Assembly: GCF_900636535.1 (NCBI RefSeq)
Contig: NZ_LR134289.1
Span: 2,976,001 to 3,040,000, forward strand
Direction of reading: 5' to 3'
Source of the DNA: Chryseobacterium gleum
GTDB lineage: Bacteria; Bacteroidota; Bacteroidia; Flavobacteriales; Weeksellaceae
DNA length: 64,000 nt
The stretch's first letter is position 1; each line of letters opens with the position of its first letter. A model generated the notes under the pieces. It ran no database searches and was not told the origin of the DNA. It was given only the letters and a program-made list of their open reading frames with translations. The position numbers and the translations under genes are program-made. Of the stretch, positions 36,223-45,470 are shown in pieces.

Positions 36223-37356
36223 ATGAAAATAGCAATTATCGGTGGCGGAATTGGTGGTTTGACAACCGCTTTAGCCTTACAAAAAAATAATCTGGACGTT
36301 ACCGTTTATGAAAGTGCACCCGAAATAAAACCTGTGGGCGCCGGAATCATTATGGCTAATAATGCCATGCAGATTTTTGACAAACTTGCCATTCGCCACA
36401 AAATCGAAAAAGCAGGTCATAAAATTTCAACTATTAACATTACTGATCCACAACTCAAAACCTTATCGGACGTACAACTGAATACATTCGAAAGTAAATA
36501 TGGAGTAAGCAATATTGCCATTCATCGTGCCGATTTGCAAATGATTCTGGCTGAAGAAATTGGTTTTGAAAACATTAAACTTTCTAAACGTTTATCCAAA
36601 ATCGAACAGGAAAACGGTTATCAACTCACTTTTGAAGACGGAACTATCGCTAGTGCAGATGCTGTTATTGGAGCAGATGGCATTAAATCAGTAGTACGTC
36701 ATCAAATTTTAAATATTGGAAAACTCAGATCTTCCAAGCAAAAATGCTGGCGTGCTGTCATCGAATCTGATTGGACAGAAAAATATAATCACCATGCTTA
36801 TGAAGCCTGGGGAAAAGGTAGACGCTTCGGCTTCGTGAAAATTAGCGATCACAAAGTTTACTGGTATGCTGTGGTTAACGAGCACCTGGTTAAAAATCCC
36901 AATAATCTTGCTGAGCTTTTTGCTGAATTTAATCCCGAAATTCCAAGAATGATTTCCGTAACACCGAAAGAAAAAATATTTGTCAGCGACATTATCGATT
37001 TGGAACCGATTTATCAATGGCAAAAAGACCGCGTTTGCCTGATTGGAGATGCAGTCCATGCAACAACTCCTAATATGGGACAAGGTGCCTGCCAGGCCAT
37101 TGAAGATGCATATGTCCTCGGAAAACTTTTTGGTGAAGGGAAAAACGTAGAGGAAGTTTTCACTCAATACGAAAAACTGCGTATGAAAAAAGCACATTAC
37201 ATCGTCAATACAAGCTCAGCCATCGGTAAAATATCCCATTATGAAAACAGTCTGGCAGTTTGGCTCCGCAATACTTTATTAAAGGCAACACCTGGCTCTG
37301 TTAACGAAAAACAAATGGAAAAAGTTTTTGATATTTCGTACCAGAACAATTTATAA
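36223..37356 (+). CDS. FAD-dependent monooxygenase (PHBH fold)
   Basis: A 377-residue flavoprotein hydroxylase: N-terminal FAD motif AIIGGGIGGLTTALAL, the second motif with GADGIKSVVR (about residues 145-155) and the third, LIGDAVHATTPNMGQGACQAIED (about 275-297). It resembles urate-hydroxylase/salicylate-hydroxylase-like enzymes. TetX-type tetracycline inactivation is possible in the family but not supported by any specific residue I can check. No signal peptide. It is paired with the preceding Crp-type regulator. ATG 36223 fits the family start; the in-frame extension to 36196 lacks homology. Confidence 0.9.
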   Translation: MKIAIIGGGIGGLTTALALQKNNLDVTVYESAPEIKPVGAGIIMANNAMQIFDKLAIRHKIEKAGHKISTINITDPQLKTLSDVQLNTFESKYGVSNIAIHRADLQMILAEEIGFENIKLSKRLSKIEQENGYQLTFEDGTIASADAVIGADGIKSVVRHQILNIGKLRSSKQKCWRAVIESDWTEKYNHHAYEAWGKGRRFGFVKISDHKVYWYAVVNEHLVKNPNNLAELFAEFNPEIPRMISVTPKEKIFVSDIIDLEPIYQWQKDRVCLIGDAVHATTPNMGQGACQAIEDAYVLGKLFGEGKNVEEVFTQYEKLRMKKAHYIVNTSSAIGKISHYENSLAVWLRNTLLKATPGSVNEKQMEKVFDISYQNNL

Positions 37357-37641
37357 GACAACCCCCAATCAAAAGCTAATTAGGGGAAAGTATTTAAAAA
37401 TTATAGTCCTGATGGAACAGCAAATCAATATTGGAATCACTAAAATGTAGAATTATCTTCTCAGTATAAATTTCTTATTCTTAAAGATAGAATACCTGCA
37501 ACTGTTATCCGTTAAGAAAATATTTTCCATTCAAGGATTCATTTTCCCTCAAAATATACTCTAATCAAAGCCTTATACTCTACTCTATTTTTGTTTATGG
37601 GTATCATTAATATTGTGTAAATTTGTTGAAAACCAAAATTT

Positions 37642-38889
37642 ATGTCAACAGCAGAACAAACAAAAAACTCACAGTATTTTATTGACCTTGAAGACAAACA
37701 TGGAGCGCACAACTATCACCCACTTCCAGTAGTTCTGGACCGCGGAGAAGGTGTTTTCGTTTGGGATGTGGAGGGGAAAAGGTACTATGATTTTCTTTCA
37801 GCATATTCTGCTGTGAACCAGGGACATTCTCATCCTAAAATTGTAGGAGCCCTGGTAGAGCAGGCACAAAAGCTGGCTTTAACTTCAAGAGCGTTCTACA
37901 ACTCCAAGTTAGGAGAATACGAACAAAAAATTACTAGTCTTTTTGGATTTGATAAAGTTTTACCTATGAACTCCGGGGCTGAAGCTGTGGAAACAGCTGT
38001 AAAATTAGCCAGAAAATGGAGCTATGAGGTGAAAGGAATTGCAGAAAACGCTGCAAAAATTATCGTTTGCGAAAACAATTTCCACGGAAGAACAACCACT
38101 ATTGTTTCTTTCTCCAATGATCCGGATGCCAACCAGAACTACGGACCTTTTACCCCAGGATTTATTAAAATTCCTTACAATGATATTGCTGCTTTGGAGG
38201 AAGTCCTAAACAGAGAGGCCGCAAATATTGCGGCATTCCTTGTAGAGCCTATTCAGGGGGAAGCCGGAGTATATGTTCCGGATGAAAATTTTCTAAAAAA
38301 TGCTTCTGAGCTGTGTAAAAAGCACAATGTTCTTTTTATTGCTGACGAAGTTCAGACCGGTATTGCAAGAACAGGAAAACTTATTGCATGCCACCATGAA
38401 GATGTGCAGCCGGATATCTTGATCTTGGGGAAAGCTCTTTCCGGAGGAATGTATCCTGTGTCAGCTGTTTTAGCGAATGACAACATTATGAATGTAATTA
38501 AGCCCGGACAACACGGTTCTACATTCGGAGGAAATCCTATTGCCTGCGCTGTAGCCGTTGCTGCACTGGATGTAGTAGCTGAAGAAAATCTATCTGAAAG
38601 AGCTGAAGAATTAGGGAAACTTTTCAGAGCTGAAATAGAGAAACTGATCGAAAAGACAGATCTTATCACCAAAGTAAGAGGAAAAGGCCTTTTAAATGCT
38701 ATCCTTATCAATGATACTCCCGAAAGTTCCACTGCCTGGAATCTTTGTCTACAACTGAAAGAAAACGGATTGCTGGCAAAACCTACCCACGGCAATATCA
38801 TAAGACTGGCACCACCATTGGTAATTACCGAAGAACAATTACTGGATTGTGTGAAGATTATTGAAAAGACTATTCTAGAGTTTAAATAG
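37642..38889 (+). CDS. rocD: Ornithine aminotransferase
   Basis: A 415-residue PLP enzyme, class III aminotransferase, converting L-ornithine and 2-oxoglutarate to glutamate semialdehyde and glutamate. PLP-binding Lys264 is in [19 protein letters not shown] and [13 protein letters not shown] are typical of RocD. Upstream is TAAATTTG (37618-37625) with TTG 24 bases before it, a slightly long-spaced promoter. The glycosyltransferase genes begin two bases after its stop, so they may be read from the same transcript. Confidence 0.95.
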   Translation: MSTAEQTKNSQYFIDLEDKHGAHNYHPLPVVLDRGEGVFVWDVEGKRYYDFLSAYSAVNQGHSHPKIVGALVEQAQKLALTSRAFYNSKLGEYEQKITSLFGFDKVLPMNSGAEAVETAVKLARKWSYEVKGIAENAAKIIVCENNFHGRTTTIVSFSNDPDANQNYGPFTPGFIKIPYNDIAALEEVLNREAANIAAFLVEPIQGEAGVYVPDENFLKNASELCKKHNVLFIADEVQTGIARTGKLIACHHEDVQPDILILGKALSGGMYPVSAVLANDNIMNVIKPGQHGSTFGGNPIACAVAVAALDVVAEENLSERAEELGKLFRAEIEKLIEKTDLITKVRGKGLLNAILINDTPESSTAWNLCLQLKENGLLAKPTHGNIIRLAPPLVITEEQLLDCVKIIEKTILEFK

Positions 38890-38891
38890 AA

Positions 38892-39671
38892 ATGGCTCTT
38901 TCCCTTGCAATCATTACTTATAATGAAGAAGAGAACATCGTAAGACTTTTAGATTCATTAACAGACATCGTTGATGAAATCATCATTGTCGACAGCTTTT
39001 CAACAGATAAGACAAAAGAGATTTGCACTCAAAAATATCCTCAGGTAAAATTCTTTGAGAAAACATTTAACGGGTATGGTGAACAAAAAAACCATGCCCT
39101 TGATTTATGTTCCCACGAATGGGTTCTGTTTCTGGATGCAGATGAAGTTCCTGATGCAGTGCTGAAAAAATCCATACAAAAGATTGTTTCTTCTGAAAGC
39201 AAAGCGTGCAATGTGTATAAAGCGAAATTCAATAATCATCTGGGAATTCATCTGATCAGATTCGGAGGATGGGGAAATGTATACCGTGAAAGGCTGTTCA
39301 GAAAAAAATATGCAAGGTATTCTGATGATAAAGTTCATGAGTTTCTGATTACTGACCAGAAAGCCTGTATGATGGAGGGAAGGCTGAATCATTATACCTA
39401 CAAAAGCATCCATCATCATGTCTCAAAAATCAATAAATATTCTGATATGATGGCTGAGAAAATGTTTGAAAGAGGAATGAAAGTCAAAAGATTTAAGATC
39501 ATTGTAAGCCCGGTATTCGAGTTTATCAAGGTCTTTATTTTCAGACTTGGGTTTCTGGATGGATTTCCTGGCTTTTATATTGCTAAAACAATGTCTTACT
39601 ATACCTTTTTAAAATATATTAAGCTTCGTGAAAAAATAAGATTGTCGGAATTGAAAAAACACAGTAGATAG
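38892..39671 (+). CDS. Glycosyltransferase family 2 (WaaE/LgtF-like)
   Basis: A 259-residue GT2 with the pattern LAIITYNEEENIVRLLDS, IVDSFSTDKTKEI and DXD in FLDADEVPD (about residues 80-88). The family includes LPS core beta-1,4-glucosyltransferases (WaaE, LgtF). A paralogue lies at 40492-41238. It starts two bases after rocD and precedes a polysaccharide deacetylase by one base, so it is tightly packed. Donor and acceptor sugars cannot be determined. Confidence 0.92.
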   Translation: MALSLAIITYNEEENIVRLLDSLTDIVDEIIIVDSFSTDKTKEICTQKYPQVKFFEKTFNGYGEQKNHALDLCSHEWVLFLDADEVPDAVLKKSIQKIVSSESKACNVYKAKFNNHLGIHLIRFGGWGNVYRERLFRKKYARYSDDKVHEFLITDQKACMMEGRLNHYTYKSIHHHVSKINKYSDMMAEKMFERGMKVKRFKIIVSPVFEFIKVFIFRLGFLDGFPGFYIAKTMSYYTFLKYIKLREKIRLSELKKHSR

Positions 39672-39672
39672 T

Positions 39673-40437
39673 ATGGTTCTTTACCTGATTCCTGTTGTGT
39701 TGGCGATATTTATCGTCGTGTATTTCCGTCTGTATCTTTTTGCACTTCCTTATAACAGACTGGTTATCCTCATGTATCACCAGATTGAAAAAGAAAGCCA
39801 TGAAGACCTTACAGTCACCTTAAAAAATCTTGAGCAGCAGTTTTCTTATCTGAGCCGTAAAAAATATACACCGCATTTTTTTTCAGAGCTTACTCTTTCA
39901 TCAAAAAAGAATATTATAATCACCTTCGATGACGGATACAAAAATAACCTTGAATACCTGCCGTCCTTGCTAGAAAAATATAATCTGAAAGCAACTATTT
40001 TCATCCCAACCGGATTTATTGAAAATGGATATAAAAATTATCCGATGATGACCTTTGATGAAATCAGAAGTCTCGATAAAAAATACTTTGAGATTGCACT
40101 CCACAGCCATGCCCATGTAAATCTGAAAGATGCTTCTGTTGATTTTATAGAAAAAGATCTAAAAAAGAATATGCAGGTGCTGGATGCCCAAAACATCAGC
40201 TATTCCAAGGTTTTGGCATATCCTTATGGTAAATATCCTCAAAAAAAAGAGGATAAATCCGCTTTTTTTTCAATTTTAAAAAAATTAGGAATTGATTTTG
40301 CAGTAAGAATAGGAAATAAAGTGAATTATTATCCTACCCGGCATCCTTACGAGCTGTGTAGAATTGATATAAAAGGCAAAGATTCGATCATAAAATTCAA
40401 ATTAAAACTTATCTTTGGCAGATTAAAACTATTTTAA
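39673..40437 (+). CDS. Polysaccharide deacetylase (NodB homology domain)
   Basis: A 254-residue CE4-family protein: N-terminal membrane anchor (about 3-20), the metal/catalytic motif ITFDDGYKNN (about residues 79-88), ATIFIPTGFIE, and the His pair in LHSHAHVNL. It should remove N-acetyl groups from an amino-sugar glycan outside the cytosol. A lysine-rich C-terminus completes it. It stands between two GT2 genes, so it likely trims their product. Confidence 0.9.
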   Translation: MVLYLIPVVLAIFIVVYFRLYLFALPYNRLVILMYHQIEKESHEDLTVTLKNLEQQFSYLSRKKYTPHFFSELTLSSKKNIIITFDDGYKNNLEYLPSLLEKYNLKATIFIPTGFIENGYKNYPMMTFDEIRSLDKKYFEIALHSHAHVNLKDASVDFIEKDLKKNMQVLDAQNISYSKVLAYPYGKYPQKKEDKSAFFSILKKLGIDFAVRIGNKVNYYPTRHPYELCRIDIKGKDSIIKFKLKLIFGRLKLF

Positions 40438-40491
40438 AAAACAATATTAAGGGAAGTATTTATGTACTTCTCTATCAAACAAAGCGTTGTG

Positions 40492-41238
40492 ATGAATATA
40501 AGTGGTTTAATCATAACATATAATGAAGAAAAAAATATACAGGCTGTCCTTGAGTCCTTTGATTTTTGTGATGAAATAATAGTCGTTGACTCTTTTAGTA
40601 CGGATAAAACTGTAGAAATTGCAAAGAAATTCCCGCATGTAAAAGTAATTCAGAATAAATTTGAAGACTTTACAAAGCAAAGAAATCTAGCTCTGGATGC
40701 TGCAACCAACGACTGGGTTTTATTTTTGGACGGTGATGAAAGAATTACGCCGGCCCTGAAGCAGGAAATCATTGATGAGCTGAAAAAAACCGGGCAAAAG
40801 GATGCCTACTATTTTTACAGGAAATTCTTTTTTGCCCAGAAACCTATACATTTTTCAGGAACTCAGTCTGATAAAAACTTCAGACTGTTCAGAAAATCGA
40901 AGGCCAGATATATGGCAGGTAAAAAGGTACACGAAACTCTGGAGGTGAAGGGGACCATCGGAGTTTTAAAAAATAAATTACTCCACTACTCCGTTTCAGA
41001 TTATGAATCCTACAAAGAAAAAATGATTCATTACGGAGTTTTAAAGGGGAAAGAACTGGCTGCAAAAGGAAAAAAGTACAATGTTTTAGTTCAATATCTT
41101 AAAACAGCTTTTAAATTCTTTAAAGCCTATATAATGAGACTTGGAATTTTAGACGGAAAAGAAGGGTATCAGCTATCATACCTGCAATCTTTAAGTGTTT
41201 ATGAAACCTATGAATCATTAAAAAAAGAGCAAAATTAG
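40492..41238 (+). CDS. Glycosyltransferase family 2 (WaaE/LgtF-like)
   Basis: A 248-residue GT2, paralogous to 38892-39671: ISGLIITYNEEKNI, VVDSFSTDKTVEI and FLDGDERITPAL. The C-terminal KAYIMRLGILDGKEGYQL parallels the RLGFLDGFPGFYI of its sister. ATG 40492 fits the family N-terminus better than the in-frame start ten codons upstream. It is followed by the next glycosyltransferase after four bases. Confidence 0.9.
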   Translation: MNISGLIITYNEEKNIQAVLESFDFCDEIIVVDSFSTDKTVEIAKKFPHVKVIQNKFEDFTKQRNLALDAATNDWVLFLDGDERITPALKQEIIDELKKTGQKDAYYFYRKFFFAQKPIHFSGTQSDKNFRLFRKSKARYMAGKKVHETLEVKGTIGVLKNKLLHYSVSDYESYKEKMIHYGVLKGKELAAKGKKYNVLVQYLKTAFKFFKAYIMRLGILDGKEGYQLSYLQSLSVYETYESLKKEQN

Positions 41239-41242
41239 TTGA

Positions 41243-42220
41243 ATGAAGATTTGTATCATTAGTTATGATTTTTGGGATTATGATAAGTATATTGTTGAAA
41301 CATTATGCAAACGAGGTATTGATGCTCATCATATAAAGATCAGTACTGTTACTCATTCCAACTTTAATGAAAGGGCTGTAAATGCTCTCAGCAAAACTTT
41401 TTTAAATAAAAATCTCAAGACCGAAAAAAGACAGAAATACGTTCTGGACTCGCTTGAAAAATTAGGACATCAGGACCAGATACTGGTGATGAATCCTGAT
41501 ACGTTTGATCTTTCTACGCTTAAAAAAATCCGTAAATATACAGACCGCCTGGTTACCTACCTTTATGATAATCTTGAAAGAGTTCCTGTAGAAGATAAAC
41601 TGTATCTTTTTGACAAAGTATTTTCCTTCGATCATATTGATGTTAAAAAACACGGATTCGAAAAATTAACGAATTATATTTACCTTCCGCACTGCTCAGA
41701 AGAAAGCCAACAACCCGAAATGGACCTTTTCTACATTACTTCTTATGATAACAGAAGGGTCTCACTCATCAAATTACTGGCTAAAAAACTGATTGAACTG
41801 GGACTTAAGTTTCAGATCATGATTATCGGAAAGAAATCATGGAAGCATCAGCTGACCAATATTTTCATGACGGTACCGAAAAATCTTTTCTTGATTTTCA
41901 GTATCAAAAAAATTCCGCATAATGATCTTCCCAAGTATTATAAAAACTCTAAAGTGTTACTGGACCTTATGCGTGAAGGGCAATACGGACTCAGCTTCAG
42001 AGTTTTTGAAGCCATGGCCCTTGATAAGAAAATCATTACTGATAACGAAGCCATTAAAACCTATGACTTTTACAATCCCAATAATATTTTGATTTTAAAC
42101 AAAAATATTAGTAATCTTGACAAATCTTTCTTTGAAAAGCCTTACGAGAAAATTCCGGAAGAAATCTACTACAGATATACTTTGGATAGTTGGGTGGAGA
42201 GAGTTTTTCAATTATCTTAA
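41243..42220 (+). CDS. GT-B-like glycosyltransferase, cluster-specific paralogue 1
   Basis: A 325-residue protein with a GT-B look: an N-terminal half with VTYLYDNLERVPVED and a C-terminal nucleotide-sugar half (YGLSFRVFEAMALDKKIITDN, NPNNILIL) that matches CgeB/glycosyltransferase family 1-like proteins. It is clearly related to the protein at 43229-44176. The CgeB-like sugar function is inferred, and the exact family is not certain. No membrane helix or signal is present: cytosolic. Confidence 0.78.
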   Translation: MKICIISYDFWDYDKYIVETLCKRGIDAHHIKISTVTHSNFNERAVNALSKTFLNKNLKTEKRQKYVLDSLEKLGHQDQILVMNPDTFDLSTLKKIRKYTDRLVTYLYDNLERVPVEDKLYLFDKVFSFDHIDVKKHGFEKLTNYIYLPHCSEESQQPEMDLFYITSYDNRRVSLIKLLAKKLIELGLKFQIMIIGKKSWKHQLTNIFMTVPKNLFLIFSIKKIPHNDLPKYYKNSKVLLDLMREGQYGLSFRVFEAMALDKKIITDNEAIKTYDFYNPNNILILNKNISNLDKSFFEKPYEKIPEEIYYRYTLDSWVERVFQLS

Positions 42221-42242
42221 ATATATTTGAAGTAACAAAATC

Positions 42243-43232
42243 ATGTTAACGTATACAGATCAATCCGAAATCATCATATTTTGTCCTCCCAACAGTGTTA
42301 CCGGCGGGCCGGAAGCATTGCACCAACTTGCTGATAAGTTGTATAATTTGAGGATTAAAAATGTTTTTATGCATTATATCCCCCAAAGAAAAAATGCAAA
42401 GCCTATTAATTACAATGTTTATACTACTAAAGAAATTGAAATTGTAGAAGATAAGCCCCAAAACATTCTGATCATCCCGGAATCTATGACTTTCCTTGTA
42501 AAAAAATATCCTGAAAGTCAAAAAGTAATCTGGTGGCTAAGCGTTGATTTTTATAAAATTCTGATGGATCACAGAATACGGAGACAAAGTTTCTTTACAA
42601 AATTATTTTATAAACAAAATGATAAAGAATATCATTTTGAACATTTACCCAACGTATATCAATGGGCACAGTCTTACAGATCTTCCATTTATTTAAAAGA
42701 CCATGGAATTCCTGCCAGCCAGATAGATTTTGTATGTGACTATATCAATCCAAGCTTTTTGAAAAATACGGATCGAATAGAGAAAGATCTTTCTAACAAA
42801 ACTATTTTATACAACCCCAGAAAAGGAAAAAAAGAGATTTCTGAACTCATTAAGAATTCGCCGGATCTACAGTGGGTTCCTGTACAAAATATGAATGCAG
42901 ATCAAATTAAGGATTTGATGGCAAAATCATTATTGTATGTGGATTTTGGTGAAAATCCGGGGAGAGACAAAATGCTGAGGGAATCTGTATCTCAGGATTG
43001 TTGCATTATTTCCGGAAAAAACGGTTCTTCTGCTTTTTATGAAGATTTAATGATTCCTGATCAATACAAATTCAATTTTAATGAAAAAATAATTCCTGAA
43101 ATTATTGCAAAAATAAAAGAGGTTTTGGACAACTATCCTGATCATATTTCACAATTTAGCAGCTATAAAAATATGGTTTTGAATGAAGAAATTGCATTTG
43201 AAAACAAGTTGAAAGAAATATTTAAGAAATGA
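42243..43232 (+). CDS. Putative glycosyltransferase of the surface-glycan cluster
   Basis: A 329-residue protein with CPPNSVTGGPEALHQLADKL at the N-terminus and IIPESMTFLV next. It also contains YVDFGENPGRDKMLRESV and ends with a helix. The pattern recalls GT-B type capsular/LPS glycosyltransferases, where a Gly-rich N-terminal loop begins donor or acceptor binding. I cannot name a family. It lies between two paralogous glycosyltransferases and overlaps the following gene by four bases (ATGA). Confidence 0.65.
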   Translation: MLTYTDQSEIIIFCPPNSVTGGPEALHQLADKLYNLRIKNVFMHYIPQRKNAKPINYNVYTTKEIEIVEDKPQNILIIPESMTFLVKKYPESQKVIWWLSVDFYKILMDHRIRRQSFFTKLFYKQNDKEYHFEHLPNVYQWAQSYRSSIYLKDHGIPASQIDFVCDYINPSFLKNTDRIEKDLSNKTILYNPRKGKKEISELIKNSPDLQWVPVQNMNADQIKDLMAKSLLYVDFGENPGRDKMLRESVSQDCCIISGKNGSSAFYEDLMIPDQYKFNFNEKIIPEIIAKIKEVLDNYPDHISQFSSYKNMVLNEEIAFENKLKEIFKK

Positions 43233-44176
43233 CGCCTAAGAAAATTACTTTAATTTACCCTTTTGCGTACGGTTATCTTGATTTTGTTGTTCAGGAGCTG
43301 AGTTTTCATCATAATATTGTGGTCACTGATATTAAAACAGATACTATAAAATATAAGTATCCCAATATTTTTGTAAAAGTCTGGAATGGCATTACCAAAT
43401 TATTTGGAAGTAATATTAAAAAAAAATATTTCAATCAGCAGATTTTAAACCGGATAAAAGAGAAGCAGGATATTATTTTTGTGATCAGACCGGATATGCT
43501 GGATGATTCTTTATTAAAACAATTAAAGAATAATACAGAGACATTTACAGCGTATTTATATGACAGCTGTAAAAAATTTCCCAGACAGCTTGAAATTGCC
43601 CATTTTTTTGACGAAATTTACTCATATGAACAAGAGGATATTAAAAAATACAACTTTATTGAAACGTCTAATTTCATTTATGATGAGACTTTAGAACATG
43701 AAGAAATAAAGTATGACATTTTCAATGTTTCATCTTACGATTCCAGAATTGATGAAATCAATGCAGTTTCAGCAGCTTTGGCTGAAGGTGGATTAAATAT
43801 TTATTTTGTATTATTTTGGTATCAAAAATTAGAATATCCTCATTTAATTTCAACCACAAGATATCTTTCACTTGATGAAACCAAGAAATTGATTGCTCAG
43901 TCTAAAGCAATGATTGACATTCAGAGAAAAGATCAGAAAGGATTATCTTTCAGAACGTTTGAAAGTTTAGGATACAGAAAAAAACTCATTACAACCAACA
44001 CAGCAGTACAAGAATACGAATTTTATCACCCCAATAATATTTTGATTATAGACAGCAGCAGATTAAATACAGATGAAATTAAAAATTTTCTGGAGCTGGA
44101 GTATAAACCAATTTCTCAAGATATTATTGATAAATATAGTGTCAGAAACTTTACAAAGAAAATATTCAAATTATAA
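43229..44176 (+). CDS. GT-B-like glycosyltransferase, cluster-specific paralogue 2
   Basis: A 315-residue protein matching 41243-42220 across its length: TAYLYDSCKKFPRQ versus TYLYDNLERVPVED, LSFRTFESLGYRKKLITTN versus LSFRVFEAMALDKKIITDN, and HPNNILIID versus NPNNILIL. It is probably a duplicate that transfers a second, related sugar. Its start overlaps the upstream stop (ATGA), implying coupled translation. Confidence 0.78.
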   Translation: MTPKKITLIYPFAYGYLDFVVQELSFHHNIVVTDIKTDTIKYKYPNIFVKVWNGITKLFGSNIKKKYFNQQILNRIKEKQDIIFVIRPDMLDDSLLKQLKNNTETFTAYLYDSCKKFPRQLEIAHFFDEIYSYEQEDIKKYNFIETSNFIYDETLEHEEIKYDIFNVSSYDSRIDEINAVSAALAEGGLNIYFVLFWYQKLEYPHLISTTRYLSLDETKKLIAQSKAMIDIQRKDQKGLSFRTFESLGYRKKLITTNTAVQEYEFYHPNNILIIDSSRLNTDEIKNFLELEYKPISQDIIDKYSVRNFTKKIFKL

Positions 44177-44181
44177 AGATT

Positions 44182-45393
44182 ATGGGTATCAAAAGAAAAA
44201 TTAAAAATTATGTATATTTAAAAAGGCATTATCCTTTATCTGTAAAGGACATTACTCCTGATCCTAATAAAAAGAATGTTCTCATTGTAGACAGCCAGAT
44301 TCCTACCTTTGATAAAGATTCAGCATCAAATAGAATTACCGAAATTGCAAAATTTCTGGCAAAACATTATAATGTGTATCTGATGGACTGGCGAAAAGCT
44401 ATTCCTAAGCTTGAATCAAAAAAATATATACAAAACCTTAATGACCATAATGTAATTGTTTACACCCCTTTCATAGGGAAATATGGCATTATGAAAGGCA
44501 AAAAACATTTTATTAATAAGCTGCTGCCAAAGCTGGATTTTGTGTGGTGTCACAGACCCGAGCTTTTTGAACATTATTTAGATTTTTTCAGAAAAAAAGC
44601 TCCGCAAGCCAAGATTGTTTATGATATGGTAGACATCCATTATCTTAGAATGGAAAGAGGTCTTGAAATAAAATATGATAAGAACAGAGCCAAAGAGCTG
44701 GTATATTACAAGCACATAGAAACTGAACTTTGCAAGCAGGCTGATAAAATAGCGGTAATAAGTGATAAAGAAAAAGAGTTTATGACCTCTTTTGTGGATC
44801 CTTCCAAACTTTTTACAGTAAGTAATGTTCATAACTTAAAAGTGAAACCGGAAGATATGCCGCCATTTGAAAAACGTGAAGGTATTTTCTTTATCGGAAC
44901 TTTTTTGCATGATCCTAATGTGGATGCGGTAGAAATTCTTTATCATCAGATCATGCCTTTGGTGTGGAAAATTTTACCAGATCTCAAAATCACCATTATC
45001 GGTTCAGAAGCTCCTGAATCTATTGAGAAAATGAATTCTGACAGGTTTGAAATTGCCGGCTTTGTAGAAGATGTTATTCCTTATTACAAAAAATGTTTTG
45101 CTTCGGTTTCACCACTAAGGTTTGGAGCCGGCGTGAAAGGTAAAATCGGTCAGGCTTTGGAATATACTCTTCCTGTATTAACGACAGAGATTGGTGCTGA
45201 AGGTATGTTTTTGGAAAACGGGGTGACAGCCTTAATTTCAGGAAACGAAGATTATCAAAAATTCGCAGATAACATTATTGAAATCTGCACTAATGAAGCT
45301 ACCTGGAATACTCTGCATAATAACTCTGAGAAAGCCATCTATCCATTTTCTATTGAAGCTCAGAGAGAAGAAATTTTTGAACTGCTTAAATAA
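44182..45393 (+). CDS. Glycosyltransferase family 1/4
   Basis: A 403-residue GT-B enzyme. The N-terminal acceptor half contains VLIVDSQIPTFDKDSASNR and the C-terminal donor half has FIGTFLHDPN, TIIGSEAPESI, SPLRFGAGVKGKIGQALEY and a C-terminal helix. This is the group-1 (GT4-like) arrangement. It is the last gene on the plus strand of the cluster, followed by a strong terminator. Confidence 0.9.
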   Translation: MGIKRKIKNYVYLKRHYPLSVKDITPDPNKKNVLIVDSQIPTFDKDSASNRITEIAKFLAKHYNVYLMDWRKAIPKLESKKYIQNLNDHNVIVYTPFIGKYGIMKGKKHFINKLLPKLDFVWCHRPELFEHYLDFFRKKAPQAKIVYDMVDIHYLRMERGLEIKYDKNRAKELVYYKHIETELCKQADKIAVISDKEKEFMTSFVDPSKLFTVSNVHNLKVKPEDMPPFEKREGIFFIGTFLHDPNVDAVEILYHQIMPLVWKILPDLKITIIGSEAPESIEKMNSDRFEIAGFVEDVIPYYKKCFASVSPLRFGAGVKGKIGQALEYTLPVLTTEIGAEGMFLENGVTALISGNEDYQKFADNIIEICTNEATWNTLHNNSEKAIYPFSIEAQREEIFELLK

Positions 45394-45397
45394 ATCA

Positions 45398-45433
45398 AAA
45401 AAATGTTTCCCATGCTGCGGAAACATTTTTTTA
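45398..45433 (+). terminator. Terminator of the plus-strand glycan operon
   Basis: AAAAAATGTTTCC (45398-45410) pairs with GGAAACATTTTTT (45419-45431) around CATGCTGC. It has A and T runs on both sides, so it may serve the converging transcript as well. Confidence 0.85.
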
Positions 45434-45470
45434 TTATTCTTACATACAGTTCAGTATAAATAACTTATGA

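Noticed and set aside
36223..37356. Calling the FAD monooxygenase a tetracycline-inactivating TetX
   Set aside because: Only the general PHBH-family motifs are visible; no TetX-specific feature can be shown from the sequence.
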